DNA of 64,000 bases from NCBI RefSeq assembly GCF_017875235.1, contig NZ_JAGGMI010000014.1, forward strand, positions 47,665-111,664. The letters are read 5' to 3'. Under the pieces are notes generated by a model, which saw only the letters and a list, made by a program, of their open reading frames with translations, had not been told where the DNA came from and did not search any database. Position 1 is the stretch's first letter; the number at the start of each line of letters is the position of its first letter. A program made the translations under genes and the position numbers. Shown piece after piece: positions 45,253 to 53,465 of this stretch. Origin of the DNA: Asticcacaulis solisilvae. Its GTDB lineage: Bacteria; Pseudomonadota; Alphaproteobacteria; Caulobacterales; Caulobacteraceae.

Positions 45253-45283
45253 GCAGGCCTCGGGACAGGGTCCCGAGGCCTGC
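45253..45283 (+). terminator. Hairpin after CE1 esterase gene
   Basis: A 13-bp perfect stem GCAGGCCTCGGGA/TCCCGAGGCCTGC with loop CAGGG lies 18 bp after the stop. There is no U-run, so it is a likely but not canonical terminator; it also faces the convergent tRNA gene. Confidence 0.5.
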
Positions 45284-45374
45284 AAGTACTTGGCTGTAAA
45301 CCCGCTCACGAAACTCAATTTGTTCCGCGCCGCCCTTTCGGGCTAAAATATTGATTTGAAGAGGAAAAAATGAA

Positions 45375-45450
<76 letters not shown>

Positions 45451-45582
45451 AAACCATTTCAGCCATCGCCGGGGGTTGGTCCCCGGGATCAAGGCGGCGG
45501 AACATAGCCATTTTTGTCTGGGTTTCAAGCGCAAAATCAGTTTAGGTCGTTTTTTTCTGAGTCGGCTGGAAAGGACACGAAA

Positions 45583-45936
45583 ATGGCCATGCGGGATATC
45601 ACGGGTGCGGTCGATTTCGCCTACCTGGAAGCCTATACGATGAACGACGCCGTCATCATCGAAGAGGTCTTACGTCTCTTCCAGCAACAGTGCGAACTGT
45701 GGGCGCCGCTGCTCGATACATCCCACGAAGGCTGGCGTGACGCCGCCCATACGCTCAAGGGCGCGGCCGCGGGCATCGGTGCGCAAGCCTTGTCGGCCCT
45801 GGCCGGCGAAGCCGAGAAGGGCGACGCCGAAGGCGCGGCCGGGCGGCTGGAACGCGTCAAGACCGAAATGAACGCCGCCCTGCACGATGTCGCGGCCTAT
45901 GTCCACGGCCTGCACCTGCGCAGCCTCAAAGGTTAG
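45583..45936 (+). CDS. HPt (histidine phosphotransfer) domain protein
   Basis: Stand-alone phosphotransfer protein of 117 aa that would relay phosphate between a hybrid kinase and a response regulator. The phospho-histidine is H56 in WRDAAHTLKGAAAGIGA, the classic HPt motif; the rest predicts a four-helix bundle. Start ATG 45583 has GGAAAGGACACGAAA upstream. An in-frame start at 45514 adds 23 unlikely residues. No kinase or receiver partner lies beside it. 45451-45582 between it and the tRNA holds nothing else that I recognise. Confidence 0.88.
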   Translation: MAMRDITGAVDFAYLEAYTMNDAVIIEEVLRLFQQQCELWAPLLDTSHEGWRDAAHTLKGAAAGIGAQALSALAGEAEKGDAEGAAGRLERVKTEMNAALHDVAAYVHGLHLRSLKG

Positions 45937-46009
45937 GCGAGGCGCTTTTTTCGTTGGCAAGCGGCGCCGGGCGTTTTAAAGCCTCCCCGACCTTATCCCA
46001 GGCTATCAG

Positions 46010-46339
46010 ATGTCCGACGAAGAACTGCACATTATATGTACCGACCGCGAAGGCGCGGTCCACACCCTGCCGGCGCTGGAAGGCTGGCGCGTGATGGAAA
46101 TCATCCGCGACAACGGCCTGCCGATCAAGGCGGAGTGCGGCGGCGCGCTGGAATGCGCCACTTGCCACGTCTATGTCGATAATGAATGGCTGCCGAAGCT
46201 GGTTGAAAAGACCGACGAGGAAGACGAGAAGCTCGACGAGGCGTTCATGGTGAAGCGCAATTCACGCCTGTCGTGCCAGATCATCATGCGCGAGGATTTC
46301 AACGGTCTCAAGGTGACCCTGGCGCCGGAAACCGATTGA
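46010..46339 (+). CDS. Adrenodoxin-type [2Fe-2S] ferredoxin
   Basis: 109-aa ferredoxin carrying the four cluster cysteines C43, C49, C52 and C89 (AECGGALECATCHVY and RLSCQI), the spacing of adrenodoxin/ISC ferredoxins. The acidic helix KTDEEDEKLDEAF (residues 67-79) would dock redox partners. Such proteins pass electrons to P450s or the iron-sulphur assembly machinery; neither is encoded nearby, so the partner is open. It follows the HPt gene after 73 bp and may share its transcript. Confidence 0.92.
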   Translation: MSDEELHIICTDREGAVHTLPALEGWRVMEIIRDNGLPIKAECGGALECATCHVYVDNEWLPKLVEKTDEEDEKLDEAFMVKRNSRLSCQIIMREDFNGLKVTLAPETD

Positions 46340-46412
46340 GACTTCGTTTCATATGGTTGACACGGGCCGTGGTTAAGCCTGTAACGATATGCGTAACGCG
46401 AAGGTAGGCACC

Positions 46413-47426
46413 ATGAAATTCAAGACGCTTGTGACCACCATGATCATGGGCTCGTTGATCGCGACCCAGGCCCTCGCCTGGGGGGATCACGGCCACCGCA
46501 TGATCGGCGAAGAGGCGATGCGCGCCCTGCCCTCGCACCTGCCGGCCTTCCTGCGTTCGCCGCTGGCTATCGCAAGTGTCGGCGAGTTCTCGCGCGAGCC
46601 GGACCGCTGGCGCAATTCGGGCAAGGTGCACGACTCGGACCGCAATGCCGCGCACTTCGTTGATCTGACCGACGAGGGCAAGACCTTCTCGGGCCACACA
46701 CTTGATAACCTGCCTGGAACGCGCTTTGATTTCGACGCGGCGACGCGCGCAGCCGGCTCGGATCCGTGGAAGTCGGGTTACCTGCCCTATGCCCTGATCG
46801 ACGCCTACCAGCAGGTCGTCAAGGACATGGCGCAGTGGCGCGTGCTCAGCCTGATGGAAACACGCGAAACCGACAAGGCGAAGAAGGCCTGGTACCGCGC
46901 CGACCGACTGCGCCGCGAGCAGCTCATGCTGCGCGACATCGGCGTCCTGTCGCACTATGTCGGCGATGCGACCAATCCGATGCACCTCAGCATTCATTAT
47001 AATGGCTGGGGCGACTATCCGAACCCGAAGGGTTACACGACCGAAAAAGTGCACGGCCCGATCGAAGGCGACTTCGTCTCAAAGACCCTGACGCCGGCCG
47101 ATGTCCGCGCCAATATGGACACTCCGGCGTCCTGCACCGCCAGGATCGACGTCTGCTTTGCCGACCGTCTGATGAAGAGCTGGAACAATATCGAGCCGAT
47201 GTACGCCCTGGAAAAGGAAGGCGGGTTCAAGGACAATGATCCGCGCGGCAAGGCCTTCCTGGCCAAGGCCGTAGGCAAGGGCGCGGCCGACCTGCGCGAC
47301 GTGCTGACCGACGCCTGGCGCGACTCCAAGACCATGGGCGTTGGCTATCCGGTCGAAGGCACGACCTATGACGACTTCGTCGGCAATAAGGTCGATAATC
47401 CTTGGAAGCATCTGCACGGCGAGTAA
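46413..47426 (+). CDS. Secreted S1/P1-type nuclease
   Basis: 337-aa zinc-dependent nuclease of the S1/P1 family, degrading single-stranded DNA and RNA in the periplasm or medium. The signal peptide is cut so that W23 becomes the first residue (ATQALA|WGDHGHRMIG), as required because the N-terminal Trp and a nearby His bind zinc. Other zinc ligands are visible in SDRNAAHFVDL and SHYVGDATNPMHLSIHY. Start ATG 46413 has AAGGTAGG upstream. Role: probably phosphate or nucleoside scavenging. Confidence 0.9.
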   Translation: MKFKTLVTTMIMGSLIATQALAWGDHGHRMIGEEAMRALPSHLPAFLRSPLAIASVGEFSREPDRWRNSGKVHDSDRNAAHFVDLTDEGKTFSGHTLDNLPGTRFDFDAATRAAGSDPWKSGYLPYALIDAYQQVVKDMAQWRVLSLMETRETDKAKKAWYRADRLRREQLMLRDIGVLSHYVGDATNPMHLSIHYNGWGDYPNPKGYTTEKVHGPIEGDFVSKTLTPADVRANMDTPASCTARIDVCFADRLMKSWNNIEPMYALEKEGGFKDNDPRGKAFLAKAVGKGAADLRDVLTDAWRDSKTMGVGYPVEGTTYDDFVGNKVDNPWKHLHGE

Positions 47427-47509
47427 TCGTTACAGATTGTTTCAACGATGTGAAATGCGTTTTGCCGCGCCGCAACATACCTTGGGGTTGAGGCTCTGTT
47501 CGCACGCGT

Positions 47510-48097
47510 ATGCACGTTCTGATTATTGATCCTGATGAAGTCCGCGCCGCTTCGGTCGCGGAAGGTATCCGTGCCGACCATCCCGGCCAGGAAATGATGG
47601 TCCGTATCTGGCCGCGCCTGGAACTGCGTATGCTGCGCGACTTCGATCCGGAAATGGTCATCATCGCCTGCGAAAGCCCGGACCGCGACATGCTGGAAGC
47701 CCTTCAGGTCGCCAATGAGCAGGTTCCCCGCCCCGTCGTCATGTTCGTCGACCGTTCGGACGCCAATGCGACCGCTCAGGCGCTTGAGGCCGGCGTCGCC
47801 GCCTACATCGTCGACGGCTATAATCCGAAGCGTATGTCGTCGATCCTGACCGTGGCGGCCCAGCGCTTCGCCATGACGCAGTCGCTGCGCAACGACCTGA
47901 ACAAGGCCAAGGCGGATCTTGCGGCGCGTAAGACCATTGACCGCGCCAAGGGCGTGTTGATGAAATCGCGAAACCTGACCGAAGACGAGGCCTATAAGGT
48001 CCTGCGCAAGCACGCCATGGATACGGGCCGCCCCATCCAGGCCGTAGCCGCCGACATATTGGCGGTCAGCGACCTGCTGAAGCCGGGAGGCGAGTAA
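47510..48097 (+). CDS. nasT: NasT: ANTAR-domain antiterminator for nitrate assimilation
   Basis: 195-aa regulator with a pseudo-receiver domain (residues 1-120) and an ANTAR RNA-binding domain (about 130-190, RKTIDRAKGVLMKSRNLTEDEAYKVLRKHAM). It binds two-hairpin leaders and prevents termination in front of nitrate-assimilation genes when nitrate frees it from NasS. The usual phospho-acceptor aspartate is replaced (IIACESPD, alanine at residue 53 or nearby), in line with control by NasS binding instead of phosphorylation. Its stop overlaps nasS by one base (TAATG). Two fitting RNA targets are found at 49478-49600 and 54593-54724. Confidence 0.93.
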   Translation: MHVLIIDPDEVRAASVAEGIRADHPGQEMMVRIWPRLELRMLRDFDPEMVIIACESPDRDMLEALQVANEQVPRPVVMFVDRSDANATAQALEAGVAAYIVDGYNPKRMSSILTVAAQRFAMTQSLRNDLNKAKADLAARKTIDRAKGVLMKSRNLTEDEAYKVLRKHAMDTGRPIQAVAADILAVSDLLKPGGE

Positions 48098-49251
48098 TGG
48101 CCAATGACATGCAGGTAAAGATCGGTTTCTCGCCGCTCAACGACGCGGCGCTCATCGTCGTCGCTGAGGCACTCGGCTTCTATGATAGCGAAGGCCTGAG
48201 GGTTACGCTCAGCCGCGAAGCCAACTGGTCGACCATTCGCGACAAGCTGGCCTACGGCATGATCGATGCCGCCCATACCCTGGCGCCCATGCCCTTGGCA
48301 GCGGCCCTGGGTCTCGGCCCCTCGATGGGGCGGATCATAGCCCCCATGGCGCTCGGCGCAAACGGCAATGGCGTTCTGGTCTCGGCGGCGCTGAAGGAGC
48401 GGCTGCAGGACGCGGGCGATTCACATAAGAGTTTGATGGGCAGCGCGCGCCTGCTGGCACGCGAGGTCGAACGGCGCAAGCGCGAAGGCCTGGGACGGCT
48501 GGTCTTCGCGGTGCCGTTTACCTGGTCGCCGCACCATTTCGTGCTGCGCCACTGGGTATCGGCCGCCGGCCTCGACCCCGAGCGCCAGATACAATGGATT
48601 GTGGTACCACCGTCGCGAATGGCCGACATGATCAAGGACGGCGTGATCGACGGCTTTTCCGCCGGCTCGCCCTGGCCACAGACGGCGCAGCTTCTCGGCC
48701 GCGGCGAGGTCCTGTTTTCGGATCCCGACTATTGGAGTCTCAAGCCGGAAAAGATCCTTGGCGTGCGCGCCGCTTGGGCGGAAACGAACCCGGAAGCGGC
48801 CATCGCGCTTGTGCGCGCCCTGCTCCGTGCGGGCCAATGGGCCGCCGACAGCGGCAACCATGGCGACCTGATCCGCATTCTGGCCAGGCAAGCCTATGTT
48901 GGCGCGCCCGCCGAAGCGATCGAATTTGCCCTGTCTGAGGGCGGCAGCGGGCTGACGCTCGATCCTGAAACCGCGACCTTCCCGTGGATCAGCCACGCCA
49001 AGTGGTTCCTGGGCCAGATGGTCCGCTGGGGCATGCTGTCGCCCGACCACGACTTCGATCAGTTGGCCCGCAACATCTATCGGCCCGACCTGTGGCGCGA
49101 AGCCGCCGGTTCGCTGGGCTTCAACCTGCCCGTCCAGGACGAAAAGGACGAAGGCGGTCATTTGCGCGCGTGGTCGCTGGCGGCCCGTCCCCAGCCGATC
49201 ACCATGCCCCCCAATGTGCTGTTCGATGGCGGCGTCTTCCGCTGCGCCTAA
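48097..49251 (+). CDS. nasS: NasS: nitrate-sensing NrtA-like protein
   Basis: 384-aa protein related to nitrate/bicarbonate ABC binding proteins (NrtA/CmpA) but without signal peptide, as expected for the cytoplasmic sensor NasS that holds NasT inactive until nitrate or nitrite binds. Family pieces: KIGFSPLNDAALIVVAEALGFY, LAPMPLAAALGLG, FAVPFTWSPHHFVLRHWVSAAGLDP and the C-terminal FPWISHAKWFLGQMVRWG. It is translationally coupled to nasT. The true transporter-binding homologue (nrtA) is encoded separately 1.7 kb downstream with an export signal. Confidence 0.92.
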   Translation: MANDMQVKIGFSPLNDAALIVVAEALGFYDSEGLRVTLSREANWSTIRDKLAYGMIDAAHTLAPMPLAAALGLGPSMGRIIAPMALGANGNGVLVSAALKERLQDAGDSHKSLMGSARLLAREVERRKREGLGRLVFAVPFTWSPHHFVLRHWVSAAGLDPERQIQWIVVPPSRMADMIKDGVIDGFSAGSPWPQTAQLLGRGEVLFSDPDYWSLKPEKILGVRAAWAETNPEAAIALVRALLRAGQWAADSGNHGDLIRILARQAYVGAPAEAIEFALSEGGSGLTLDPETATFPWISHAKWFLGQMVRWGMLSPDHDFDQLARNIYRPDLWREAAGSLGFNLPVQDEKDEGGHLRAWSLAARPQPITMPPNVLFDGGVFRCA

Positions 49252-49378
49252 CGACTCTGCTGAAACCAAATTCCGGACATTTCGCAAGTTCGAATACATA
49301 GTTTCAATGGAAACCATTTAGTGCGTTTTTTTACAATGCACGCTTAGTCTCCAAAACAGACCCTCCCCTCCGTTTTTT

Positions 49379-49418
49379 GTGACAATTTTGCTGCGTTGGA
49401 TTTGTGCGGCGCAGAAAT
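49379..49418 (+). promoter_or_regulatory. Conserved upstream box of nitrate unit 1
   Basis: 40 bp starting GTGACAATTTTGCTGCGT match the box at 54492-54531 at 31 of 40 positions without gaps. Both stand 60-100 bp upstream of a NasT leader, with TTGACGAAA and GGTTCGG shared further downstream. It is probably the activator-binding site and promoter of the nitrate regulon (NtrC- or nitrogen-responsive); the factor is not known. Confidence 0.55.
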
Positions 49419-49477
49419 ATTCAAAAACAACGGACTTGCCGATTGACGAAAGGCCGGGTTCGGACAAACCTGAACAC

Positions 49478-49600
49478 ATGCAGCCAAGGGTGACTGCATA
49501 GCTCAAGACATCGGCGCCAATGCAGGCGCCAACTCATAGACAACGACGTCCCAGGTGACCGGTCCGAAATTTCGGAACAGTCCGCGTGGGGCGTTTTTTT
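49478..49600 (+). promoter_or_regulatory. NasT-responsive antitermination leader 1
   Basis: Hairpin 1 (49478-49499, ATGCAG/CTGCAT plus closing C-G) has hexaloop AAGGGT. Hairpin 2 (49513-49530, GGCGCC/GGCGCC) has hexaloop AATGCA. Both have A at loop position 1 and G at 4, the ANTAR target rule. A Rho-independent terminator follows (ACGTCCCA paired with TGGGGCGT, 49546-49594, inner dyad TCCGAAATTTCGGA) with seven T to 49600. The porin gene starts 24 bp later. Confidence 0.85.
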
Positions 49601-49624
49601 ATGCTTTCTTCCAAGGGGATACAG

Positions 49625-50896
49625 GTGAAAGTACAGGACATTTTGGCAGCAGGCTGCGCGATGAGCGCCCTGCTGGCGGCCGCTGAAGTGCGCGCCGAAG
49701 ACACGATCGCAGAGGCCTTGGCGGCGTCCAAGCCGATCCTTGAATCGAGCCTGCGCCTGGAAGGCGTAGACCAGCAGGGCATCGCCGAGAAGGCCGAAGC
49801 CCTGACCTGGCGCAACCGGCTGGGCCTGCAGAGCGGCGAGTTTTACGGCGTCAAGGCGCTGGTCGAAATCGACAGCGTGATCGCGCCGGTCGAAAAGTAC
49901 AATTCGACACTGAACGGCAAGACGATCTATCCGAACGTCGTCGATCCGGCCGTGACCGAGATCAACCGCGCCCAGTTGACCTGGATGCCGACCGCCGACA
50001 CCACCCTCACCGTCGGCCGTCAGCGGATGATCCTGGATGACGCGCGCTTCATCGGCAATGTCGGCTGGCGCCAGGACGAACAGACCTTCGACGCCGTCCG
50101 GATCGACACTACCCTGTTCCGCGTCAAGCTGACCGCTGCCTATCTTGGCCGCATCAACCGTATCGTCGGCGACGCCAAGGACTGGAAGTCCAACTCCTAC
50201 GTGCTGAACGCGACCTACAGCTTCAGCGAAGCTATCAAGGTGACGGCCTTCGACTACAATCTGCGCTTCTCAACCGCTGCAAAGGCGCCGGTGGCCGCCG
50301 ACATCACCAATGCCCGCCTGTCGTCCGTCGATACCAAGGGCCTGCGCGTCTTCGGCACCGGCTGGGCGTCATCGGTCAAGCTGGGCTACATCGCCCAGTA
50401 TGCCGAGCAGGAACCGGCCGGTGACAATCCCGCCGTCTTCAATCTCAGCGCCAGCATGTATGAAGCCAACGCCACCTGGGACATCTTCACACTCAAGCTG
50501 AACTATGAGTCGCTGGAAGGCAACGGCACACAGGGCTTCATCACGCCGCTCGGCACTGTCCACGCTTTCGAAGGTTTTGCCGACGTCTTCGCCTCGACCG
50601 GCGGCAATAAGACCTTTGCCGACGGCATCGACGATCTCAACCTGACCCTGGTGGTCGCCGGACATACCCGTCCGTGGGCGCCATGGTTCATGAACCCGAC
50701 CCTGACGGTCGCCTATCACGACATGAAGACCAACCGTCTTGAACGGTCCATCGGCAAGGAATGGGACGCGGTGCTGACCGCCGGCCTGACCAAGAACCTC
50801 AGCCTGATGCTGAAATATGCCGACTTCGAGCGCGCCAGCCCGACCATGCCGGCTTCGCGCACCAAGACCTGGATCATGCTGCAATACAAGCTCTGA
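49625..50896 (+). CDS. Outer-membrane porin-like protein of the nitrate operon
   Basis: 423-aa beta-barrel protein with signal peptide (CAMSALLAAAEVRA|EDT), alternating strands throughout (LTWRNRLGLQSGEFYGVKALVEID, TLTVGRQRMILDDARFIG) and a C-terminal WIMLQYKL end typical of outer-membrane proteins. It resembles alginate-export/porin-type proteins found next to nitrate transport genes. Being the first gene behind the NasT leader, it probably lets nitrate cross the outer membrane. Start GTG 49625 is preferred (AAGGGG upstream); an ATG at 49601 lies directly after the terminator T-run. nrtA follows after 9 bp. Confidence 0.82.
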   Translation: MKVQDILAAGCAMSALLAAAEVRAEDTIAEALAASKPILESSLRLEGVDQQGIAEKAEALTWRNRLGLQSGEFYGVKALVEIDSVIAPVEKYNSTLNGKTIYPNVVDPAVTEINRAQLTWMPTADTTLTVGRQRMILDDARFIGNVGWRQDEQTFDAVRIDTTLFRVKLTAAYLGRINRIVGDAKDWKSNSYVLNATYSFSEAIKVTAFDYNLRFSTAAKAPVAADITNARLSSVDTKGLRVFGTGWASSVKLGYIAQYAEQEPAGDNPAVFNLSASMYEANATWDIFTLKLNYESLEGNGTQGFITPLGTVHAFEGFADVFASTGGNKTFADGIDDLNLTLVVAGHTRPWAPWFMNPTLTVAYHDMKTNRLERSIGKEWDAVLTAGLTKNLSLMLKYADFERASPTMPASRTKTWIMLQYKL

Positions 50897-50905
50897 GGAA
50901 AAGAC

Positions 50906-52159
50906 ATGACTATCATCAACAGACGCGAAGCCCTGTTCGGCGCCGTCGCCACCGTTGCCGCCGCCAAGGCCCTCTTCCCGTCAGGCGCCCATGCCGCCGG
51001 CAAGGGCCCGGAAGTGTCCGCCGCCAAGCTTGGCTTCATTGCGCTTACCGACTCCTCGCCGCTGATCATCGCCAAGGAACGGGGCCTGTTCGCCAAGTAT
51101 GGCATGCCCGACGTCGAAGTGCTGAAACAGGCGTCATGGGCCGCGACGCGCGACAATCTCGTGCTGGGCTCCAAGGGCGGCGGCATCGATGGCGCGCACA
51201 TCCTGTCGCCCATGCCGTACCTGATCACCACCGGCCAGGCCGCCAAGCCGACCCCGATGTACATCCTGGCCCGCCTCAACACCAACGGCCAGGCGATCAG
51301 CGTCGGCAACGACCTGAAAAGTGTCAAGGTCGGACTGAACAGTGCAGGCCTAAAGGCCAAGTTCGCCCAGATGAAGGCCGCCGGCAATATCGCCAAGGTC
51401 GCCATGACCTTCCGCGGCGGGACGCACGACCTCTGGCTGCGTTACTGGCTGGCTGCCGGCGGCATCAACCCCGACGTCGATTGCTCGACCATCGTCATTC
51501 CGCCGCCGCAGATGGTCGCCAACATGAAGGCCGGCACCCAGGACGCCTTCTGCGTCGGGGAGCCATGGAACGGCCAACTGGTGTCGCAAAAGATCGGCTA
51601 CACCGCGACGACCACTTCGGAAATCTGGATGAACCACCCGGAAAAGGCGCTGGGGATGCGCGCCGACTGGGTCGACAAGTACCCGAACGCCGCCAAGGCT
51701 CTGATTGCCGCCGTCATGGAAGCCGCCCAGTGGTGCGACAAGAACCGCGCCGCCATGTGCGCCATCACCGCCGGCCGCCAGTATATCAACGTGCCGATCA
51801 AGGACATCGTCCCGCGCCTGCAGGGCACGATCGATTACGGTGACGGCCGCAATGTCGCCAACAGCCCGCACATCATGAAGTTCTGGGCCGACTTCGCCAA
51901 CTTCCCGTTCAAGTCGCACGATGCCTGGTTCATTACCGAGAACAAGCGCTGGGGCATCCTGGACGACGGCCTGAACACCACGGCCCTGGTCAACAAGGTC
52001 AACCGCGCCGACCTGTGGCGCGAAGTCGCCAAGACCTACAAGATCGCCGCCCCCGCCTCGGACTCGCGCGGCGTCGAGAAGTTCTTCGACGGCAAGGTCT
52101 TCGATCCCGCCAATCCGGACGCCTACCTCAAGAGCCAGCCGATCAAGAAGATGGCTTAG
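50906..52159 (+). CDS. nrtA: Nitrate ABC transporter substrate-binding protein NrtA
   Basis: 417-aa binding protein with a twin-arginine-like leader (INRREALFGAVATVAAAKALFPSGAHA|AGK). The NrtA/CmpA/NasF family pattern is clear: KLGFIALTDSSPLIIAKERGLFAKYG, HILSPMPYLITTG, VCVGEPW-type segment FCVGEPWNGQLV, and DYGDGRNVANSPHIMKFW. It captures nitrate (possibly nitrite) in the periplasm for the NrtBD channel. It lies 9 bp after the porin. After it comes a 196-bp gap with palindromic repeats before nrtB. Confidence 0.93.
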   Translation: MTIINRREALFGAVATVAAAKALFPSGAHAAGKGPEVSAAKLGFIALTDSSPLIIAKERGLFAKYGMPDVEVLKQASWAATRDNLVLGSKGGGIDGAHILSPMPYLITTGQAAKPTPMYILARLNTNGQAISVGNDLKSVKVGLNSAGLKAKFAQMKAAGNIAKVAMTFRGGTHDLWLRYWLAAGGINPDVDCSTIVIPPPQMVANMKAGTQDAFCVGEPWNGQLVSQKIGYTATTTSEIWMNHPEKALGMRADWVDKYPNAAKALIAAVMEAAQWCDKNRAAMCAITAGRQYINVPIKDIVPRLQGTIDYGDGRNVANSPHIMKFWADFANFPFKSHDAWFITENKRWGILDDGLNTTALVNKVNRADLWREVAKTYKIAAPASDSRGVEKFFDGKVFDPANPDAYLKSQPIKKMA

Positions 52160-52169
52160 CCCTGAAAGT

Positions 52170-52324
52170 CCCTCTCCCCGCTTTGGCTGCCGCCGAGGCC
52201 GGGGAGAGGGGTTGCGGGGCCGGCGGCTAGCCTGAGGGGCAAGCGACAGGCGTTCAAACTCCGCCGCCGGTTTGCCCCTCATCCGGTCCTACGGACCACC
52301 TTCTCCCCGTAAACGGGGAGAAGG
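52170..52324. repeat. Palindromic intergenic repeats between nrtA and nrtB
   Basis: CCCTCTCCCC/GGGGAGAGGG (52170-52210), GGTCC-TAC-GGACC (52285-52297) and CCTTCTCCCCGT-AA-ACGGGGAGAAGG (52299-52324). The same unit type returns at 53.3, 54.3 and 58.8 kb. These are REP-like elements of Caulobacterales; here they lie inside an operon. Confidence 0.75.
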
Positions 52325-52355
52325 AAAGTTACAGACATTCATAAAGGCAATTTCG

Positions 52356-53261
52356 ATGCCCTTCGATTTCGTGAGAAAACCCGTGACCCAGTCGTCACCT
52401 GCCCCCGAGCCTGCCATCGACCGGTCGGCCCTGCTCAACGCCGCCCAGAAAAAACAGATCGAAGCCGCGCGGTTCCGCAAGGTGGCCGACCGCGCCTCGA
52501 CCTTCATCATGCCTGTCCTGATGCTGGCGATCGTGATGGGCGTCTGGGAGGCTGTCGCACAAGCCTTCCCGGGCGGCCTGCCCGGCCCGACCATGGTCTG
52601 GCTCGAGTCCCAGGAACTGATCACCGATCCGTTCTACGATCGCGGCGGTGTCGACAAGGGCCTGTTCTGGCACGTGCTGACGTCTCTGTCGCGCGTCGGC
52701 ATTGGTTTCAGCCTGGCGGCCGTCTGTGGTGTCCTGCTCGGCGCCTTCGTCGGCACGGTCACCTGGGCGCGCAAGGGCTTCGATCCGATGATCCAGGTCC
52801 TGCGTACCGTGCCGCCCCTGGCCTGGCTACCGATCTCGCTGGCCATGCTGCGTGAAGCCCAGCCGTCGGCCCTGTTCGTGATTTTCGTGACCTCGATCTG
52901 GCCGATCGTCATCAATACGGCCGTTGGCGTGCGCAACATTCCACAAGATTATATCAATGTCGCCAAGGTCCTGCGCCTGCATCCGGTCGAGTACTTCTTC
53001 AAGATCATGCTGCCGGCCGCGACTCCGCACATCTTTACGGGCCTGCGCATCGGCGTCGGCATGAGCTGGCTGGCCATCGTCGCTTCGGAAATGCTGCTGG
53101 GCGGCGTCGGCATCGGCTTCTTTATCTGGGACCAGTACAACTCGTCGCGCATGTCGGACATCATCGTCGCCCTGCTCTGGGTCGGCTTGGTGGGCTTCGC
53201 CCTCGACCGGATGGTCGCCGGCGTCGGCCACTTTGTGTCCAGAGGAACGGCCGCTGATTAA
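52356..53261 (+). CDS. nrtB: Nitrate ABC transporter permease NrtB
   Basis: 301-aa permease of the NrtB/SsuC/TauC type: a polar N-terminal tail, a first helix FIMPVLMLAIVMGVWEAVAQ, about six membrane helices, and the ATPase-coupling EAA-like loop VAKVLRLHPVEYFFKIMLPAATPHIFTGLRIG. Start ATG 52356, with AAAGG upstream, is chosen over a reading that begins inside the repeat at 52272. It pairs with NrtD across the inner membrane. Confidence 0.92.
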   Translation: MPFDFVRKPVTQSSPAPEPAIDRSALLNAAQKKQIEAARFRKVADRASTFIMPVLMLAIVMGVWEAVAQAFPGGLPGPTMVWLESQELITDPFYDRGGVDKGLFWHVLTSLSRVGIGFSLAAVCGVLLGAFVGTVTWARKGFDPMIQVLRTVPPLAWLPISLAMLREAQPSALFVIFVTSIWPIVINTAVGVRNIPQDYINVAKVLRLHPVEYFFKIMLPAATPHIFTGLRIGVGMSWLAIVASEMLLGGVGIGFFIWDQYNSSRMSDIIVALLWVGLVGFALDRMVAGVGHFVSRGTAAD

Positions 53262-53273
53262 CCCCTTTGCTTT

Positions 53274-53424
53274 TCCTTCCCCGTTTAAGCGGGTGTGGCG
53301 CCAGTGAAAGTACAGCTTTCACAAGCCACGGGCCGCGCGAAGCGACGACGGAAGGGGGACCTTAGAGGCGACAGCTTCCCCCTCCCACCGCTTCGCGGTC
53401 CCCCCTCCCCGTAAACGGGGAGGG
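53274..53424. repeat. Palindromic intergenic repeats between nrtB and nrtD
   Basis: TTCCCCGTTTAAGCGGG near 53277 and CCCTCCCCGT-AA-ACGGGGAGGG (53403-53424), joined by CACCGCTTCGCGGTCC-type sequence. It is the same repeat family as at 52.2 and 58.8 kb and fills most of the 204-bp gap. Confidence 0.7.
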
Positions 53425-53465
53425 AAGAAGATAGAATACGCCCTCGATCATCATGAGTTTCTCCC

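Noticed and set aside
49379..49395. Sigma-54 promoter in the nitrate upstream box
   Set aside because: TGACAnTTTTGCT looks similar, but the GG-N10-GC spacing of -24/-12 elements is not met in either copy.
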